64,000 nt of DNA from Capnocytophaga felis. GTDB lineage: Bacteria; Bacteroidota; Bacteroidia; Flavobacteriales; Flavobacteriaceae. The stretch is taken from contig NZ_BLBC01000005.1 of NCBI RefSeq assembly GCF_009684755.1, positions 1 to 64,000 of the forward strand, read 5' to 3'. Below, one piece after another: positions 45,290 through 53,388 of the stretch (positions within the stretch are counted from its first letter, which is position 1; every line of letters begins with the position of its first letter). Both the position numbers and the translations under genes were made by a program. The notes under the pieces were generated by a model. That model searched no databases and was not told where the DNA came from. It worked only from the letters and a program-made list of their open reading frames with translations.

Positions 45290-46372
45290 TTATCCTTTAT
45301 AAAAAGGCAGTTTCACCACCGTTGCAGGAACTCTATTTTTACGAATTTGGATAAAAATTTCACTTCCCGGTTTAGAAAGCTCGGTAGGAACATATCCCAA
45401 ACCAATTCCTTTTCCAAGTGAAGGAGCCATCGTTCCGCTTGTAACATTTCCAATTACATTTCCTTCAGCATCAACGATTTCATATCCGTGGCGCGGAATA
45501 GCTTTTTCCTGCATCTCAAAACCAACCAACTTTTTGCTAACACCGTTTTCCTTGTCAGATTTGATTACATCACAACTTACAAAATCTTTTGTGAATTTGG
45601 TTATCCAGCCCAATCCTGCAGAAATCGGAGAAGTTGTATCATCAATATCATTTCCATACAAGCAGAAGCCCATTTCCAAACGAAGCGTATCGCGAGCTGC
45701 CAACCCGATAGGTTTTATCCCGAAAGGCTCTCCCACTCTGAAAACTTCATCCCAAACGTGTTTTATATGTTCGTTTTTAACATAAATTTCAACTCCTCCA
45801 CTACCTGTATATCCTGTTGCAGAGATAATTACATCTTTCACTCCGGCGAAATCACCAATTACAAAATGATAATTTTTTATTTCAGACAAATTCACAGGCG
45901 TAAGCGACTGAATGGCTTCCAAGGATTTAGGTCCCTGAATTGCCAACAACGAATACTGGTCGGAAACATTTTCCATTTCCACTCCCCAAGTATTGTGTTT
46001 GCTAATCCAATCCCAATCTTTTTCAATATTGGAAGCATTGACAACCAACAAGTAATGTTCATCTGCAATTTTATATACGATAAGGTCGTCAACAATTCCT
46101 CCTTTATCATTTGGCAAATAACTGTACTGTGCTCTTCCATCGTACAATGCCGTTGCATCATTTGAACTTACTTTCTGAATCAAATCCAAAGCGTGTTTGC
46201 CTTTGAGAATAAACTCTCCCATATGGCTTACGTCAAAAACTCCTACACCATTGCGTACGGTTTCGTGCTCTACGTTAACCCCCTCATACTGAACAGGCAT
46301 ATTATAACCCGCAAAAGGAACCATTTTTGCTCCCAATGCAATATGAACATCGGTTAAAGCTGTGTTTTTCAT
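45290..46372 (-). CDS. gcvT: Glycine cleavage system aminomethyltransferase (T protein)
   Basis: GcvT transfers the methylene group from the aminomethyl-lipoyl H protein to tetrahydrofolate, releasing ammonia. The 360-aa length is normal. Landmarks include [16 protein letters not shown], the FDVSHMGE block (about residues 47-54), the catalytic Asp region [18 protein letters not shown], and the C-terminal [17 protein letters not shown]. No other gcv gene is adjacent; in many Bacteroidota gcvT stands alone. A probable terminator lies downstream. Confidence 0.97.
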   Translation of the reverse strand: MKNTALTDVHIALGAKMVPFAGYNMPVQYEGVNVEHETVRNGVGVFDVSHMGEFILKGKHALDLIQKVSSNDATALYDGRAQYSYLPNDKGGIVDDLIVYKIADEHYLLVVNASNIEKDWDWISKHNTWGVEMENVSDQYSLLAIQGPKSLEAIQSLTPVNLSEIKNYHFVIGDFAGVKDVIISATGYTGSGGVEIYVKNEHIKHVWDEVFRVGEPFGIKPIGLAARDTLRLEMGFCLYGNDIDDTTSPISAGLGWITKFTKDFVSCDVIKSDKENGVSKKLVGFEMQEKAIPRHGYEIVDAEGNVIGNVTSGTMAPSLGKGIGLGYVPTELSKPGSEIFIQIRKNRVPATVVKLPFYKG

Positions 46373-46699
46373 ATATTTATATTTAAAATTTTGTTATACT
46401 TACTTTCTTGATACATTAAGGCTGTTTCTTAACCCCCAATAAGCCGTATGACGGAGACACAATGGCTTATCTACAAGCCCTACCTTCCTCATATAACGGC
46501 TTACAGATGCTTAAACATCGCCAACAGGCAGTAAAACCATCAACCTATAAGTTCTCAATTAACACTTATCAATACTTATGCAACCATAGGCAGGCGATAA
46601 ATCATCACCAATAGGCAATGAACAAACACATTTAAGTTGCTAATAATCAAACATAGGCTTTATTAGAACACTTACAGAAATGTTTTGTGAATATTGTTA
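46373..46699. other. GC-richer structured gap between gcvT and ppa
   Basis: Inside this 327-bp gap the stretch 46425-46620 is visibly richer in G+C than other gaps. It contains an inverted repeat ATAAGCC (46439-46445) / GGCTTAT (46464-46470), a further GGCTTA copy at about 46498, and repeated CAGGCAG/TAGGCAG words. A 30-codon minus-strand frame (46400-46492) crosses it. It is not one of the other repeat families in the window. It could be an insertion remnant or a structured RNA; I do not recognise it. Confidence 0.4.
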
Positions 46700-47218
46700 T
46701 TATCGAATTGAAAATTTCTTTTCACTTTCGTCATATCGCTTCTTACACTCGTAATAAATCTGCACGGCTTCTTCCAAATTTCCCCAACCATTTACAGCTA
46801 CTTTTTTCTTTTCCAAATCTTTATATACTTGAAAAAAATGTTCAATTTCCATAATCAAGTGCGGATTCACATCGTCTAACGTATTGAGTTTGCTCCAAAC
46901 AGGATCAGAAACTGGCACGCAAATCATCTTCTCATCAGGTCCTTTCTCATCTGCCATATGGAAAACCCCAAGTGGCTTTACCTCCATCACACAACCGGGA
47001 AAAGTTGGCTCGGAAACTAATACCAATACGTCTAACGGGTCAGAGTCCAACGCTAAGGTTTCAGGTACAAAACCATAATCGGCAGGATACATCATTGAAG
47101 AGAAAATCATTCGGTCATATCTGATTTTTTTTAAATCAAAATCATATTCGTACTTATTTCGGCTTCCTTTTGGAATTTCGATTAACACATCGAAAGATAA
47201 TTGTTCTTTTTTAGACAT
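46700..47218 (-). CDS. ppa: Inorganic pyrophosphatase
   Basis: Ppa is the soluble family I enzyme that hydrolyses pyrophosphate. From ATG 47218 the protein has 172 aa, the usual bacterial size. It shows EIPKGSRNKYEYD, the active-site block DYGFVPETLALDSDPLDVLVL (listed here as DYGFVPETLA and DSDPLDVLVL) with the metal-binding aspartates, and KMICVPVSDP. The longer frame from 47245 starts in the promoter box and is rejected. It is transcribed alone and divergently from the TPR gene at 47494. Confidence 0.96.
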   Translation of the reverse strand: MSKKEQLSFDVLIEIPKGSRNKYEYDFDLKKIRYDRMIFSSMMYPADYGFVPETLALDSDPLDVLVLVSEPTFPGCVMEVKPLGVFHMADEKGPDEKMICVPVSDPVWSKLNTLDDVNPHLIMEIEHFFQVYKDLEKKKVAVNGWGNLEEAVQIYYECKKRYDESEKKFSIR

Positions 47219-47242
47219 ATTATTTAATATTTTTAACAGTCG

Positions 47243-47250
47243 CAAAAATA
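47243..47250 (-). promoter_or_regulatory. ppa promoter -7 box
   Basis: TATTTTTG on minus matches TAnnTTTG and lies 25 bp before ATG 47218, which settles the start codon. Confidence 0.55.
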
Positions 47251-47463
47251 AATAAATAATTTGGAAAGTTAAATAAGAAACCTTCTAAAATTCAAACTTT
47301 CTTTAGAAAAAATGTAATTTTCGGCGGATTATCAACCTAAAGCTCTCGTTTGTGGTCATTAGCCCAGTATCTAAAACGAAACAACATATATTTCAAAACG
47401 AAAAACTTCTTGCTTTAAACTAAATTTTTTTGAAAAACCTCTTTCAAATAAAAATAAAAGTTT

Positions 47464-47471
47464 TATTTTTG
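47464..47471 (+). promoter_or_regulatory. Promoter -7 box of the TPR gene
   Basis: TATTTTTG matches TAnnTTTG, 23 bp before the ATG at 47494. The upstream TTTC/TTTG at about 47443 is a possible -33 element. Confidence 0.5.
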
Positions 47472-47493
47472 CCGAACTTTTAAAGAAAAAGAT

Positions 47494-48282
47494 ATGGCAG
47501 TTTACAGAAAGAGAAACGACAGACCTAATAGAAAAAAGAAAACAGAGGAGTTGGAAGAGTCCCAAGAAGAGTTGCTTCATCAAGAAATCACTACTGCGGA
47601 AGTGTTTGATACACTTGACGAAGGAGCTTCAAAAACAGAGGCTTGGGTTCAGAAAAATCAAAAAACCATCATCGGAACATTGATTGCAGTAGCCGTGGTT
47701 GGTTTGGGCTATTTGCTCTATCAGCAGTTTGTGTCAATCCCAAAAGAAAAAGAAGGTGCCAACGAATTATTTTTTGCACAAGAATTTTTTGACCAAGCTT
47801 TAAATGCTACTGATGATAAAGTTAAAGATTCTCTATTCACTGTTTCATTAAAAGGAGGAAACGGAAAGTACGGATTCTTGGAAATCATTGAAAATTACAG
47901 CGGAACAAAAGCTGCAAATTTAGCGAATTATTCAGCTGGAATGGCTTATATGAACCAAGGAAACTACGAAAAAGCCATTGAACACTTGAAAAAGTTCAAT
48001 TCTCCTGATGAAATTTTAGGAGCTTTAGCTTTGGGGAACATTGGTGATGCATACTCACAACAAAAAAACAATGCCGAAGCTCTGAATTATTACAAAAAGG
48101 CTTTCGAACATAGCAAAAATGAATTTACAACACCTATTTATTTGAAAAAAGCGGGAATTACTGCTATGTTGCAAAACAACAATCAGGAAGCTAACAAATA
48201 CTTTGAACGCATCAAAGATGAATATCCAACCTCAGAAGAGGCAAGAACTGTTGATATTCTCATTGGGAAGATAAACAACTAA
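47494..48282 (+). CDS. TPR repeat membrane-anchored protein (YfgM-like)
   Basis: The 262-aa protein has a charged cytoplasmic N-terminus (MAVYRKRNDRPNRKKKTEE), one transmembrane helix (about residues 55-75, TIIGTLIAVAVVGLGYLLYQ), and TPR repeats in the remaining 180 residues (AGMAYMNQGNYEKAIEHLKK, GNIGDAYSQQKNNAEALNYY). This signal-anchor plus periplasmic TPR layout is that of YfgM-type proteins, which in E. coli associate with the Sec translocon and periplasmic chaperones; the functional equivalence is inferred. ribH follows on the same strand after 90 bp, a conserved flavobacterial pairing. Confidence 0.88.
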   Translation: MAVYRKRNDRPNRKKKTEELEESQEELLHQEITTAEVFDTLDEGASKTEAWVQKNQKTIIGTLIAVAVVGLGYLLYQQFVSIPKEKEGANELFFAQEFFDQALNATDDKVKDSLFTVSLKGGNGKYGFLEIIENYSGTKAANLANYSAGMAYMNQGNYEKAIEHLKKFNSPDEILGALALGNIGDAYSQQKNNAEALNYYKKAFEHSKNEFTTPIYLKKAGITAMLQNNNQEANKYFERIKDEYPTSEEARTVDILIGKINN

Positions 48283-48309
48283 AATACATTTTTCATAATA
48301 CGCAAAAAG

Positions 48310-48348
48310 CACCTGCTGTCTTTGGGATTTATTCTAAGGCAGCAGGTG
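48310..48348 (+). promoter_or_regulatory. Hairpin between the TPR gene and ribH
   Basis: CACCTGCTGTCTT and AAGGCAGCAGGTG pair with one T-G wobble, around a 12-nt loop, just ahead of ribH (start 48373). No T-tract follows, so it may be a processing or attenuation structure. It does not show the features of an FMN riboswitch. Confidence 0.4.
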
Positions 48349-48372
48349 TAAATATTTAAAACATAATCAAAT

Positions 48373-48849
48373 ATGGCTACAGAAAACAAAAATTTATCAC
48401 AATACGACAAAAGTACAATTCCTAATGTAAAATCATTTCGTTTTGGAATTGTAACCTCTGAGTGGAATGAGCAAGTTACTTTTGGATTAAAAAAAGGAGC
48501 TATCGAAACTTTAAAAGACTGTGGAGCAGAAGATAAGAATATAATCTGCTGGGAAGTTCCCGGAAGTTTTGAACTTATCCACGGAAGCAAAAAAATGATT
48601 GACACACAAAATGTTGATGCAGTAATTGCCATTGGTTGTGTGATTCAGGGTGAAACGCGTCATTTTGATTTTGTGTGTCAAGGAGTTACACAAGGAATCG
48701 CCCAATTGAACGCAACGAAAGATGTCCCTGTTATTTTTTGTATTCTGACAGACAATAACTTACAACAATCTTTGGACAGAAGCGGAGGAAAACACGGAAA
48801 TAAAGGAGTTGAAGCTGCTATCGCTGCCATTAAAATGGTTACTCTTTAA
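48373..48849 (+). CDS. ribH: 6,7-dimethyl-8-ribityllumazine synthase
   Basis: RibH condenses the ribityl-pyrimidine with dihydroxybutanone phosphate, the penultimate step of riboflavin synthesis, as an icosahedral or pentameric assembly. The 158-aa length is normal. Landmarks are FGIVTSEWNEQVT (substrate loop), CWEVPGSFELIHGSK, the phosphate-binding IAIGCVIQGETRHFDFVC with the catalytic His, and NGG-like SGGKHGNKGVEAA. It is preceded by a hairpin and the TPR gene. Confidence 0.97.
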   Translation: MATENKNLSQYDKSTIPNVKSFRFGIVTSEWNEQVTFGLKKGAIETLKDCGAEDKNIICWEVPGSFELIHGSKKMIDTQNVDAVIAIGCVIQGETRHFDFVCQGVTQGIAQLNATKDVPVIFCILTDNNLQQSLDRSGGKHGNKGVEAAIAAIKMVTL

Positions 48850-48867
48850 TTCATTGACTTATAAAAA

Positions 48868-48898
48868 GTTGAAGAGCATTTGTTAAATGCTCTTCAAC
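48868..48898 (-). terminator. Terminator of the creD operon
   Basis: GTTGAAGAGCATTT pairs perfectly with AAATGCTCTTCAAC around a GTT loop, and on minus it is followed by TTTTTAT. It also lies 18 bp past ribH, so it may serve both directions. Confidence 0.8.
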
Positions 48899-48914
48899 TG
48901 AATAAAATATGTAA

Positions 48915-50286
48915 CTACCATTCAATCTTCCTTGAAACATACATCACCAAAGCCAAAATCAAAAACAAACCAACACTTCCTACCAATAAAGCGTAAACTT
49001 TCCAACTGAATAATAACATAAATAAATCCATAAAGAGCTGACAAAGAAACTACTATAAACATCGGAAATTTTCTGTTTTTCAAAATTGAAATTGAATACA
49101 ACCCTATAAGCAAAACTACCATTACCGAAGCCATTAAATAAGCCTTTGAAAAACTGCTATGTTCAGTAATAGAAATCAGTAATGTGTAGAACATCGTTAA
49201 TGCTAAGCCTATCATCGTATATTGAAAAATATGAATTTTTATCTTACTGATTGTCTGTATCAAAAAGAAAATCAAAAACGTAAGTCCTATAACTAAAAAT
49301 CTGTATTTGGCGGCTCTTTCATTCTGCTGATATTCATCAACAGGAATCACGAAATCTACTTCAAAAGCATACTTTCCAATATCGGGCAAAGAACCAAAAG
49401 TTTGTTGTGAAAAGGGTCGGTTGATATGCAAAATCTTCCAATCAGCTGAAAATCCGTCATTTTTAATATCTTTCTTAAACGGAAGAAAATTTCCACTAAA
49501 ACTCGGATCTTTCCAATCAGATTTTATTGTGCTTTCTGTAACTTTTCCGATAGGAACAATCCCAATTTTGGAACTTCCGTCATACGTTATTGAAAAACTA
49601 AAATTTCCGTTTTCGAAATGGTCTTTTGCATTGAAAAACGGCGTTTCAAGTGACGAAACTGCTCTGTAACCGTTATTTTCACTATAATAACTGTAATCTT
49701 CATTAGCCTGAGCCTCATAAATTGGTTCGAAAACGTATTCTTTACCAGAAAAAAGCATTTTAACACTGTTTTTAATACTTGAAAGATTGGTTGTTCGGAT
49801 AAGAATCGTGGCTTTTTCCCACTTAATGTCCGCATCGGAGACATATTTTGAAGAAAAATCGGGCTGAATGTACCTTCCTGAAAAATCCATCTGAGAGGTA
49901 AACACCACCGATTCGTAATTGTTTCGCTTCTTGATTTCGGTTTGTACTTTCGACGTGTTTTTGAGTTCCTCCGGAAAGAAAAAAGCATAATGTTGCTCCG
50001 GAATTCTTTCAATAACCGATTTACCCGTTTTTTTGTCATAAACCTCACTTTGTACGTATGTTACGTACGGGATTTTCAAAATAGGACCATAGAAAAACAC
50101 CTCATTTCCCCATTTTGAATTGATTTCCCGAATTACCTCTGATTGCCGAACAGCTCTTTCATTGATTAATCCCTTTACCAAAAATAAAGGAATAAGCAAA
50201 AATAGTGTTAATGCTCCAATCATTATCAAACGCGTCGTGTTTGAATTCAATAAATTAGCTAAAAATGATTTTTGATTTGTCTCCAT
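48915..50286 (-). CDS. creD: CreD-family inner membrane protein, frameshifted near the C-terminus
   Basis: The protein resembles CreD (inner membrane resistance protein). It has an N-terminal helix (MIGALTLFLLIPLFLVKGLI), a large periplasmic domain with the family's SEVIREINSKWG start, and C-terminal helices. The frame as written ends at 48922 with an odd tail (RKCWFVFDFGFGDVCF). Removing one T from the TTT at 48995-48997 (minus strand) restores the expected ending ESYALLVGSVGLFLILALV (first part) and MYVSRKIEW with a TAG stop at 48915. So there is a single-base insertion or a sequence error. The gene is downstream of a winged-helix regulator, its usual partner. Confidence 0.85.
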
Positions 50287-50325
50287 AAAAATGATTTAAT
50301 TAATTGTTTTTATTCACTAAAAAGT

Positions 50326-50342
50326 ACTTTGTATTTCAAAGT
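50326..50342. promoter_or_regulatory. Candidate operator ahead of creD
   Basis: ACTTTG-TATTT-CAAAGT is a perfect palindrome with 5-nt spacer, 40 bp before the creD start. It shares AAAG(T/C)ACTTTG-N5-CAAAG with the site at 51824-51839, so it is a candidate target of the winged-helix regulator encoded next to it. Confidence 0.5.
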
Positions 50343-50372
50343 TTTATTATAAAAAAATATTTCAAAAAGAAA

Positions 50373-50681
50373 TCAAAACTTTGTATTTTCCTGATTTATA
50401 ATTTTTTCCAAAGCATCTAAATGTTCTTTGAAAGCCTTTCTACCCTTTTCGGTAACTTTGTAACTTGTGTTGGTCTTACGCCCGATAAACTTTTTCTCAA
50501 CTATTATATATTCCTCGCTTTCAAGAGCTTTTGTATGGCTTGCAAGATTTCCGTCGGTAATATTGAGTAATTCCTTAAGTGTATTAAAATCAGCACTTTC
50601 ATTGACCATCAATACGGACATTATCCCCAACCTTACCCGATTATCAAAAGCCTTGTTTATATTTTGAAGAATATTTTTCAC
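50373..50681 (-). CDS. Winged-helix transcriptional regulator
   Basis: The 102-aa protein is a small winged-helix DNA-binding domain. Its features are an opening helix pair (FDNRVRLGIMSVLMVNES), a recognition helix region (LKELLNITDGNLASHTKALE), and a wing ending EEYIIVEKKFIGRKTNTSYKVT. This matches the PadR/MarR-like 'transcriptional regulator' class typically found just upstream of creD in Bacteroidota. There is no effector domain. It lies 86 bp before creD and 19 bp after the DUF4265 gene on the same strand. The two ACTTTG-N5-CAAAG palindromes in the locus are candidate binding sites. Confidence 0.88.
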   Translation of the reverse strand: MKNILQNINKAFDNRVRLGIMSVLMVNESADFNTLKELLNITDGNLASHTKALESEEYIIVEKKFIGRKTNTSYKVTEKGRKAFKEHLDALEKIINQENTKF

Positions 50682-50700
50682 TATTCTGGTTATTAAAAAT

Positions 50701-51171
50701 TTAGTCTTTAATATTATCTATATGTTTATCAGATAAATATGCTTCTGCAAACTCAATAATTCCCTCTTTCTCTAACTGATTTAATTTCTTTAAAATTGGT
50801 TGATAGGAGGCTTCTGAAGGAATGTTCATCACAAAATAAATTTGATTAACGCCCTCACTTTCAGCACCAAGTTTTGAAAACTCACCTCTTATGGTTTCCT
50901 TATTTGCTTTCTCGTCAATTAAAACCACCTGAATTGTTGAATTTCCCGAACGATTTATTACTTTTCGATATGTAATAAATTCCTCATTTTCATCATATTC
51001 AGCTAAAACAATATCTCCCAAAGAAAAATCAGCTCCATAAAAAGGAATGTTATCTATTTTATACCATCTTTGTTGCTCATTCACAGCTTCTGCCCAAAGA
51101 GTTTCCACAACCACCTTTTCGAGTAAGTTGCTATAATAACGAACCAAGATTTTTTCTAATTTCTTTTCCAT
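50701..51171 (-). CDS. DUF4265 domain-containing protein
   Basis: The 156-aa soluble protein matches DUF4265. Its pattern includes KILVRYYSNLLEKVVVETLW near the N-terminus, KIDNIPFYGADFSLGDIVLA (about residues 39-58), and RSGNSTIQVVLID. The family is of unknown function. It has no signal peptide. It sits inside the creD-type operon, 19 bp before the winged-helix regulator gene and 54 bp after the membrane protein gene. Nothing in it suggests an enzyme. Confidence 0.85.
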   Translation of the reverse strand: MEKKLEKILVRYYSNLLEKVVVETLWAEAVNEQQRWYKIDNIPFYGADFSLGDIVLAEYDENEEFITYRKVINRSGNSTIQVVLIDEKANKETIRGEFSKLGAESEGVNQIYFVMNIPSEASYQPILKKLNQLEKEGIIEFAEAYLSDKHIDNIKD

Positions 51172-51225
51172 AAATATCTGTTATTCAATATTCTTTTGAA
51201 ATTCCTGATTCGTACTTAAAGTACA

Positions 51226-51813
51226 TTACAGAACCATAAGAATGTGACATACTCCAAAACCTATTGTCCAAAATTCCAAACCGTAACCCGAAAATTCAAC
51301 TGACAAAAGCCCCAAAATAATTTCGGTAATTCCTAAATAACGCACATCACGAAATGTATATTTACTTACATTCACACAAGCTAAACCATAGAAAATGAGC
51401 GTCATAGGGGCTAATAATCCGTAGTATTGATTTCTTAAAAGCAACAAAATCAACACGCCTCCGGTAACCATCGGAATGGCAAAATTCAAAAAAGCACGCT
51501 TTGAAGTAGCGTTAATGAGCGTTTCTCCTTTTTGTTTTGCTTTTCTGTGTGACAAAATATAAGCTGTTACAACAGATAGTAACAAAACCGCAAAGGCTAT
51601 TCCCAAAATAACCTTAAAAGTACGACTTTCCAATATAACATATTGATTATAAGTATAATGATTTTCTAAAAGTAAATGCACGAAATAAGCTCCAACCAAA
51701 GCATACACCCCAGCTAAAACTCCAGAAAGCCCACTAAGTGACAGAAATTGAGTAGATTTCTGCATTATTTGCCTAATATCTTGTAAATCTTGAAGATAAT
51801 TTCTGTTTTCCAT
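51226..51813 (-). CDS. Hypothetical membrane protein, frameshifted near the C-terminus
   Basis: From ATG 51813 the protein has about six hydrophobic segments, starting with SLSGLSGVLAGVYALVGAYF. It is a membrane protein of the kind found beside winged-helix/CreD genes in Flavobacteriaceae. The frame ends abruptly after GVCHILMVL at 51226. Adding one base at about 51238 (in a TT run on minus) changes the ending to YGSVMYFKYESGISKEY with a stop at 51185, a more natural hydrophilic end. This is the second apparent C-terminal frameshift in the same locus. It is the first gene of the operon, and the palindrome at 51824-51839 lies just upstream. Confidence 0.7.
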   Translation of the reverse strand: MENRNYLQDLQDIRQIMQKSTQFLSLSGLSGVLAGVYALVGAYFVHLLLENHYTYNQYVILESRTFKVILGIAFAVLLLSVVTAYILSHRKAKQKGETLINATSKRAFLNFAIPMVTGGVLILLLLRNQYYGLLAPMTLIFYGLACVNVSKYTFRDVRYLGITEIILGLLSVEFSGYGLEFWTIGFGVCHILMVL

Positions 51814-51823
51814 TTTTAAAAGC

Positions 51824-51839
51824 ACTTTGAAATGCAAAG
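51824..51839. promoter_or_regulatory. Candidate operator at the start of the creD-type operon
   Basis: ACTTTG-AAATG-CAAAGC repeats the palindrome seen ahead of creD (50326-50342) and lies only 11 bp before the first ATG of the operon, where a bound repressor would block transcription. Confidence 0.5.
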
Positions 51840-51884
51840 CAAATGAATATTTTTGATATTGCCAAATTTTCCGACATTTTTTCG

Positions 51885-51892
51885 TATCTTTG
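51885..51892 (+). promoter_or_regulatory. Promoter -7 box of the small lipoprotein gene
   Basis: TATCTTTG matches TAnnTTTG, 28 bp before the ATG at 51920. No TTTG is seen at the usual -33 distance. Confidence 0.5.
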
Positions 51893-51919
51893 AAAACTAT
51901 TTTTTAAATCATTTTTGAT

Positions 51920-52324
51920 ATGAAAAAGTTACTCTTCTTACTGATTTTCATTGTTTTAACATCTTGTAACCAGCAAATTAAAGAATCTGATTTACAATAC
52001 CTGAATGGATATTGGGAAATCGAAAAAGTGGTCACGGCAGACAAAAACGTAAAAGAATATAAGGTAAATACCACGTATGATTATATCGAAATTAAAGATT
52101 TTGAAGGTTTCCGAAAGAAAGTGTATCCGCAGTTAATGGGAAATTTTCAAACCAACGATGATAGCGAAATGTTTAAAATTATTAAAGAAAACGGAATTTT
52201 CAAAATGAATTATGAAAATGGAGAAAATCATTGGACAGAAATTTTGGAATCCGTAAATGAAACTTCCTTTGTTGTAAAAAATGAAGCTAACATCATCTAT
52301 CATTATAAAAAAGTAAAGAATTAG
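51920..52324 (+). CDS. Small hypothetical lipoprotein
   Basis: The 134-aa protein has a lipoprotein signal peptide (LLIFIVLTSCNQQIKESD). The residues after Cys lack K-(D/E) at the usual place, so it is probably periplasm-facing. The body begins LNGYWEIEKV, a G-x-W lipocalin-like start, and is beta-rich, so a small lipocalin-like barrel is likely. It starts a plus-strand run with the DUF721 and acetyltransferase genes (gaps of 32 and 20 bp). Function unknown. Confidence 0.75.
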   Translation: MKKLLFLLIFIVLTSCNQQIKESDLQYLNGYWEIEKVVTADKNVKEYKVNTTYDYIEIKDFEGFRKKVYPQLMGNFQTNDDSEMFKIIKENGIFKMNYENGENHWTEILESVNETSFVVKNEANIIYHYKKVKN

Positions 52325-52356
52325 ACTTTAAAACAAAAATTCATTATACGAAACTT

Positions 52357-52647
52357 ATGGAAGGAAACACTCAATTATTATCTTCCGTTATAAAACAATT
52401 AATCAAGCAAAATCGTTTGGAATACGGGCTTCATAAAGTAGAAGTACAAGAAATTTGGAGCCGATTAATGGGCAGTGCCATCATTAAATACACCACATCA
52501 GTTGAACTCAAAGGAGATGTACTTTATGTGCAATTGTCCTCTCCTGCCCTTTGCCAAGAGTTGGGATACGGAAAAGAAAAAATCGTAGCTCTCATCAATG
52601 AGGAATTAGGAGAAGAAATCGTAAAAAAATTACATCTTACAAGCTAA
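52357..52647 (+). CDS. DUF721 (DciA-like) protein
   Basis: The 96-aa protein matches DUF721: a helix with VIKQLIKQNRLEYGLHKVEV, then VQEIWSRLMGSAIIKYT, then strands GDVLYVQLSSPALCQELGYGKEKI. DciA, the founding member in other phyla, loads the replicative helicase DnaB; Bacteroidota versions are shorter and contain just this domain, so the same role is plausible but inferred. It lies between the small lipoprotein and acetyltransferase genes in a probable operon. Confidence 0.85.
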   Translation: MEGNTQLLSSVIKQLIKQNRLEYGLHKVEVQEIWSRLMGSAIIKYTTSVELKGDVLYVQLSSPALCQELGYGKEKIVALINEELGEEIVKKLHLTS

Positions 52648-52667
52648 ATTTTCTAAAAAAACAAAAA

Positions 52668-53219
52668 ATGATTCGATTTGCAATAAAAAATGATGCTGAT
52701 TTTGTAGCTCCTCTGATGTTTCAAGCAATGGAGGAAATTGTTTTCAAGCTTATTGGGAAAGAAGATAAAATTGAAGCAATTTCTTTCTTAAAAACGCTTT
52801 TTTTGGAAGAAAGAAATCAATATTCTCATAAAAATACAATTGTTTTTGAAGAAAATAACCAAGTTATTGGCTCTTTAGTTTTTTATGATGGTGCCAATTT
52901 ACACGAACTTAGAGAACCTGTTCTGACATTATCTGAGCAAATTTCCGGAAGAAAAATCTTTGTGGAAGACGAAACCTCGGAAGGAGAAATTTATATTGAC
53001 ACGGTAAGCGTAAGCCCTCAAGGAAAAGGCATTGGTTCACAATTAATTACTTTTCTGCAAGAGTATGTTTCTAAAAACAAACTTGGAAAAATAGGGTTAC
53101 TTGTTGATGAAAACAACCCGAAAGCCGAAAGACTATACACCCGCTTAGGATTTGTTTATGTTAATAATCAGCCTCTTGCAGGAGGAAACTATAAGCATTT
53201 GGTTTTTGATGTACTGTGA
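52668..53219 (+). CDS. GNAT family N-acetyltransferase
   Basis: The 183-aa protein is a GNAT acetyltransferase. It has the acetyl-CoA-binding motif A in IYIDTVSVSPQGKGIGSQLI (about residues 107-126, with the Q/RxxGxG/A core QGKGIG), and motif B in VDENNPKAERLYTRLGFVY. The substrate is unknown. It starts 20 bp after the DUF721 gene. The McrBC genes follow after a 169-bp gap with different character. Confidence 0.88.
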   Translation: MIRFAIKNDADFVAPLMFQAMEEIVFKLIGKEDKIEAISFLKTLFLEERNQYSHKNTIVFEENNQVIGSLVFYDGANLHELREPVLTLSEQISGRKIFVEDETSEGEIYIDTVSVSPQGKGIGSQLITFLQEYVSKNKLGKIGLLVDENNPKAERLYTRLGFVYVNNQPLAGGNYKHLVFDVL

Positions 53220-53388
53220 AAAAGTTGGAGAAAATAGTAAAAGGGTTAGAAATTTGGAAAGATTGGAAAGAAAATTATAAAAAATTTGTACCTCGTTTTT
53301 ATAGAATAGACTACAACTAACCCCTAATTAGGATAATGATTTGTGGAAAACTATATGATTTAAGAGTGTAATTAATTATTGTTTGATA

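Noticed and set aside
45057-45302. Plus-strand frame of 81 codons before gcvT
   Set aside because: Lys/Tyr/Phe-rich noise in AT-rich DNA; it crosses the probable gcvT terminator and overlaps the gcvT end.
45488-46165. 225-codon plus-strand frame antisense to gcvT
   Set aside because: It lies wholly inside a well-supported gene on the other strand and has no family resemblance.
48300-48372. FMN riboswitch ahead of ribH
   Set aside because: The conserved RFN element sequence blocks are absent; only a simple hairpin is present.
53216-53320. 34-codon frame from GTG overlapping the acetyltransferase stop (GTGA)
   Set aside because: Lys-rich and unrecognised; the overlap suggests possible coupling, but length and lack of homology leave it unsupported.
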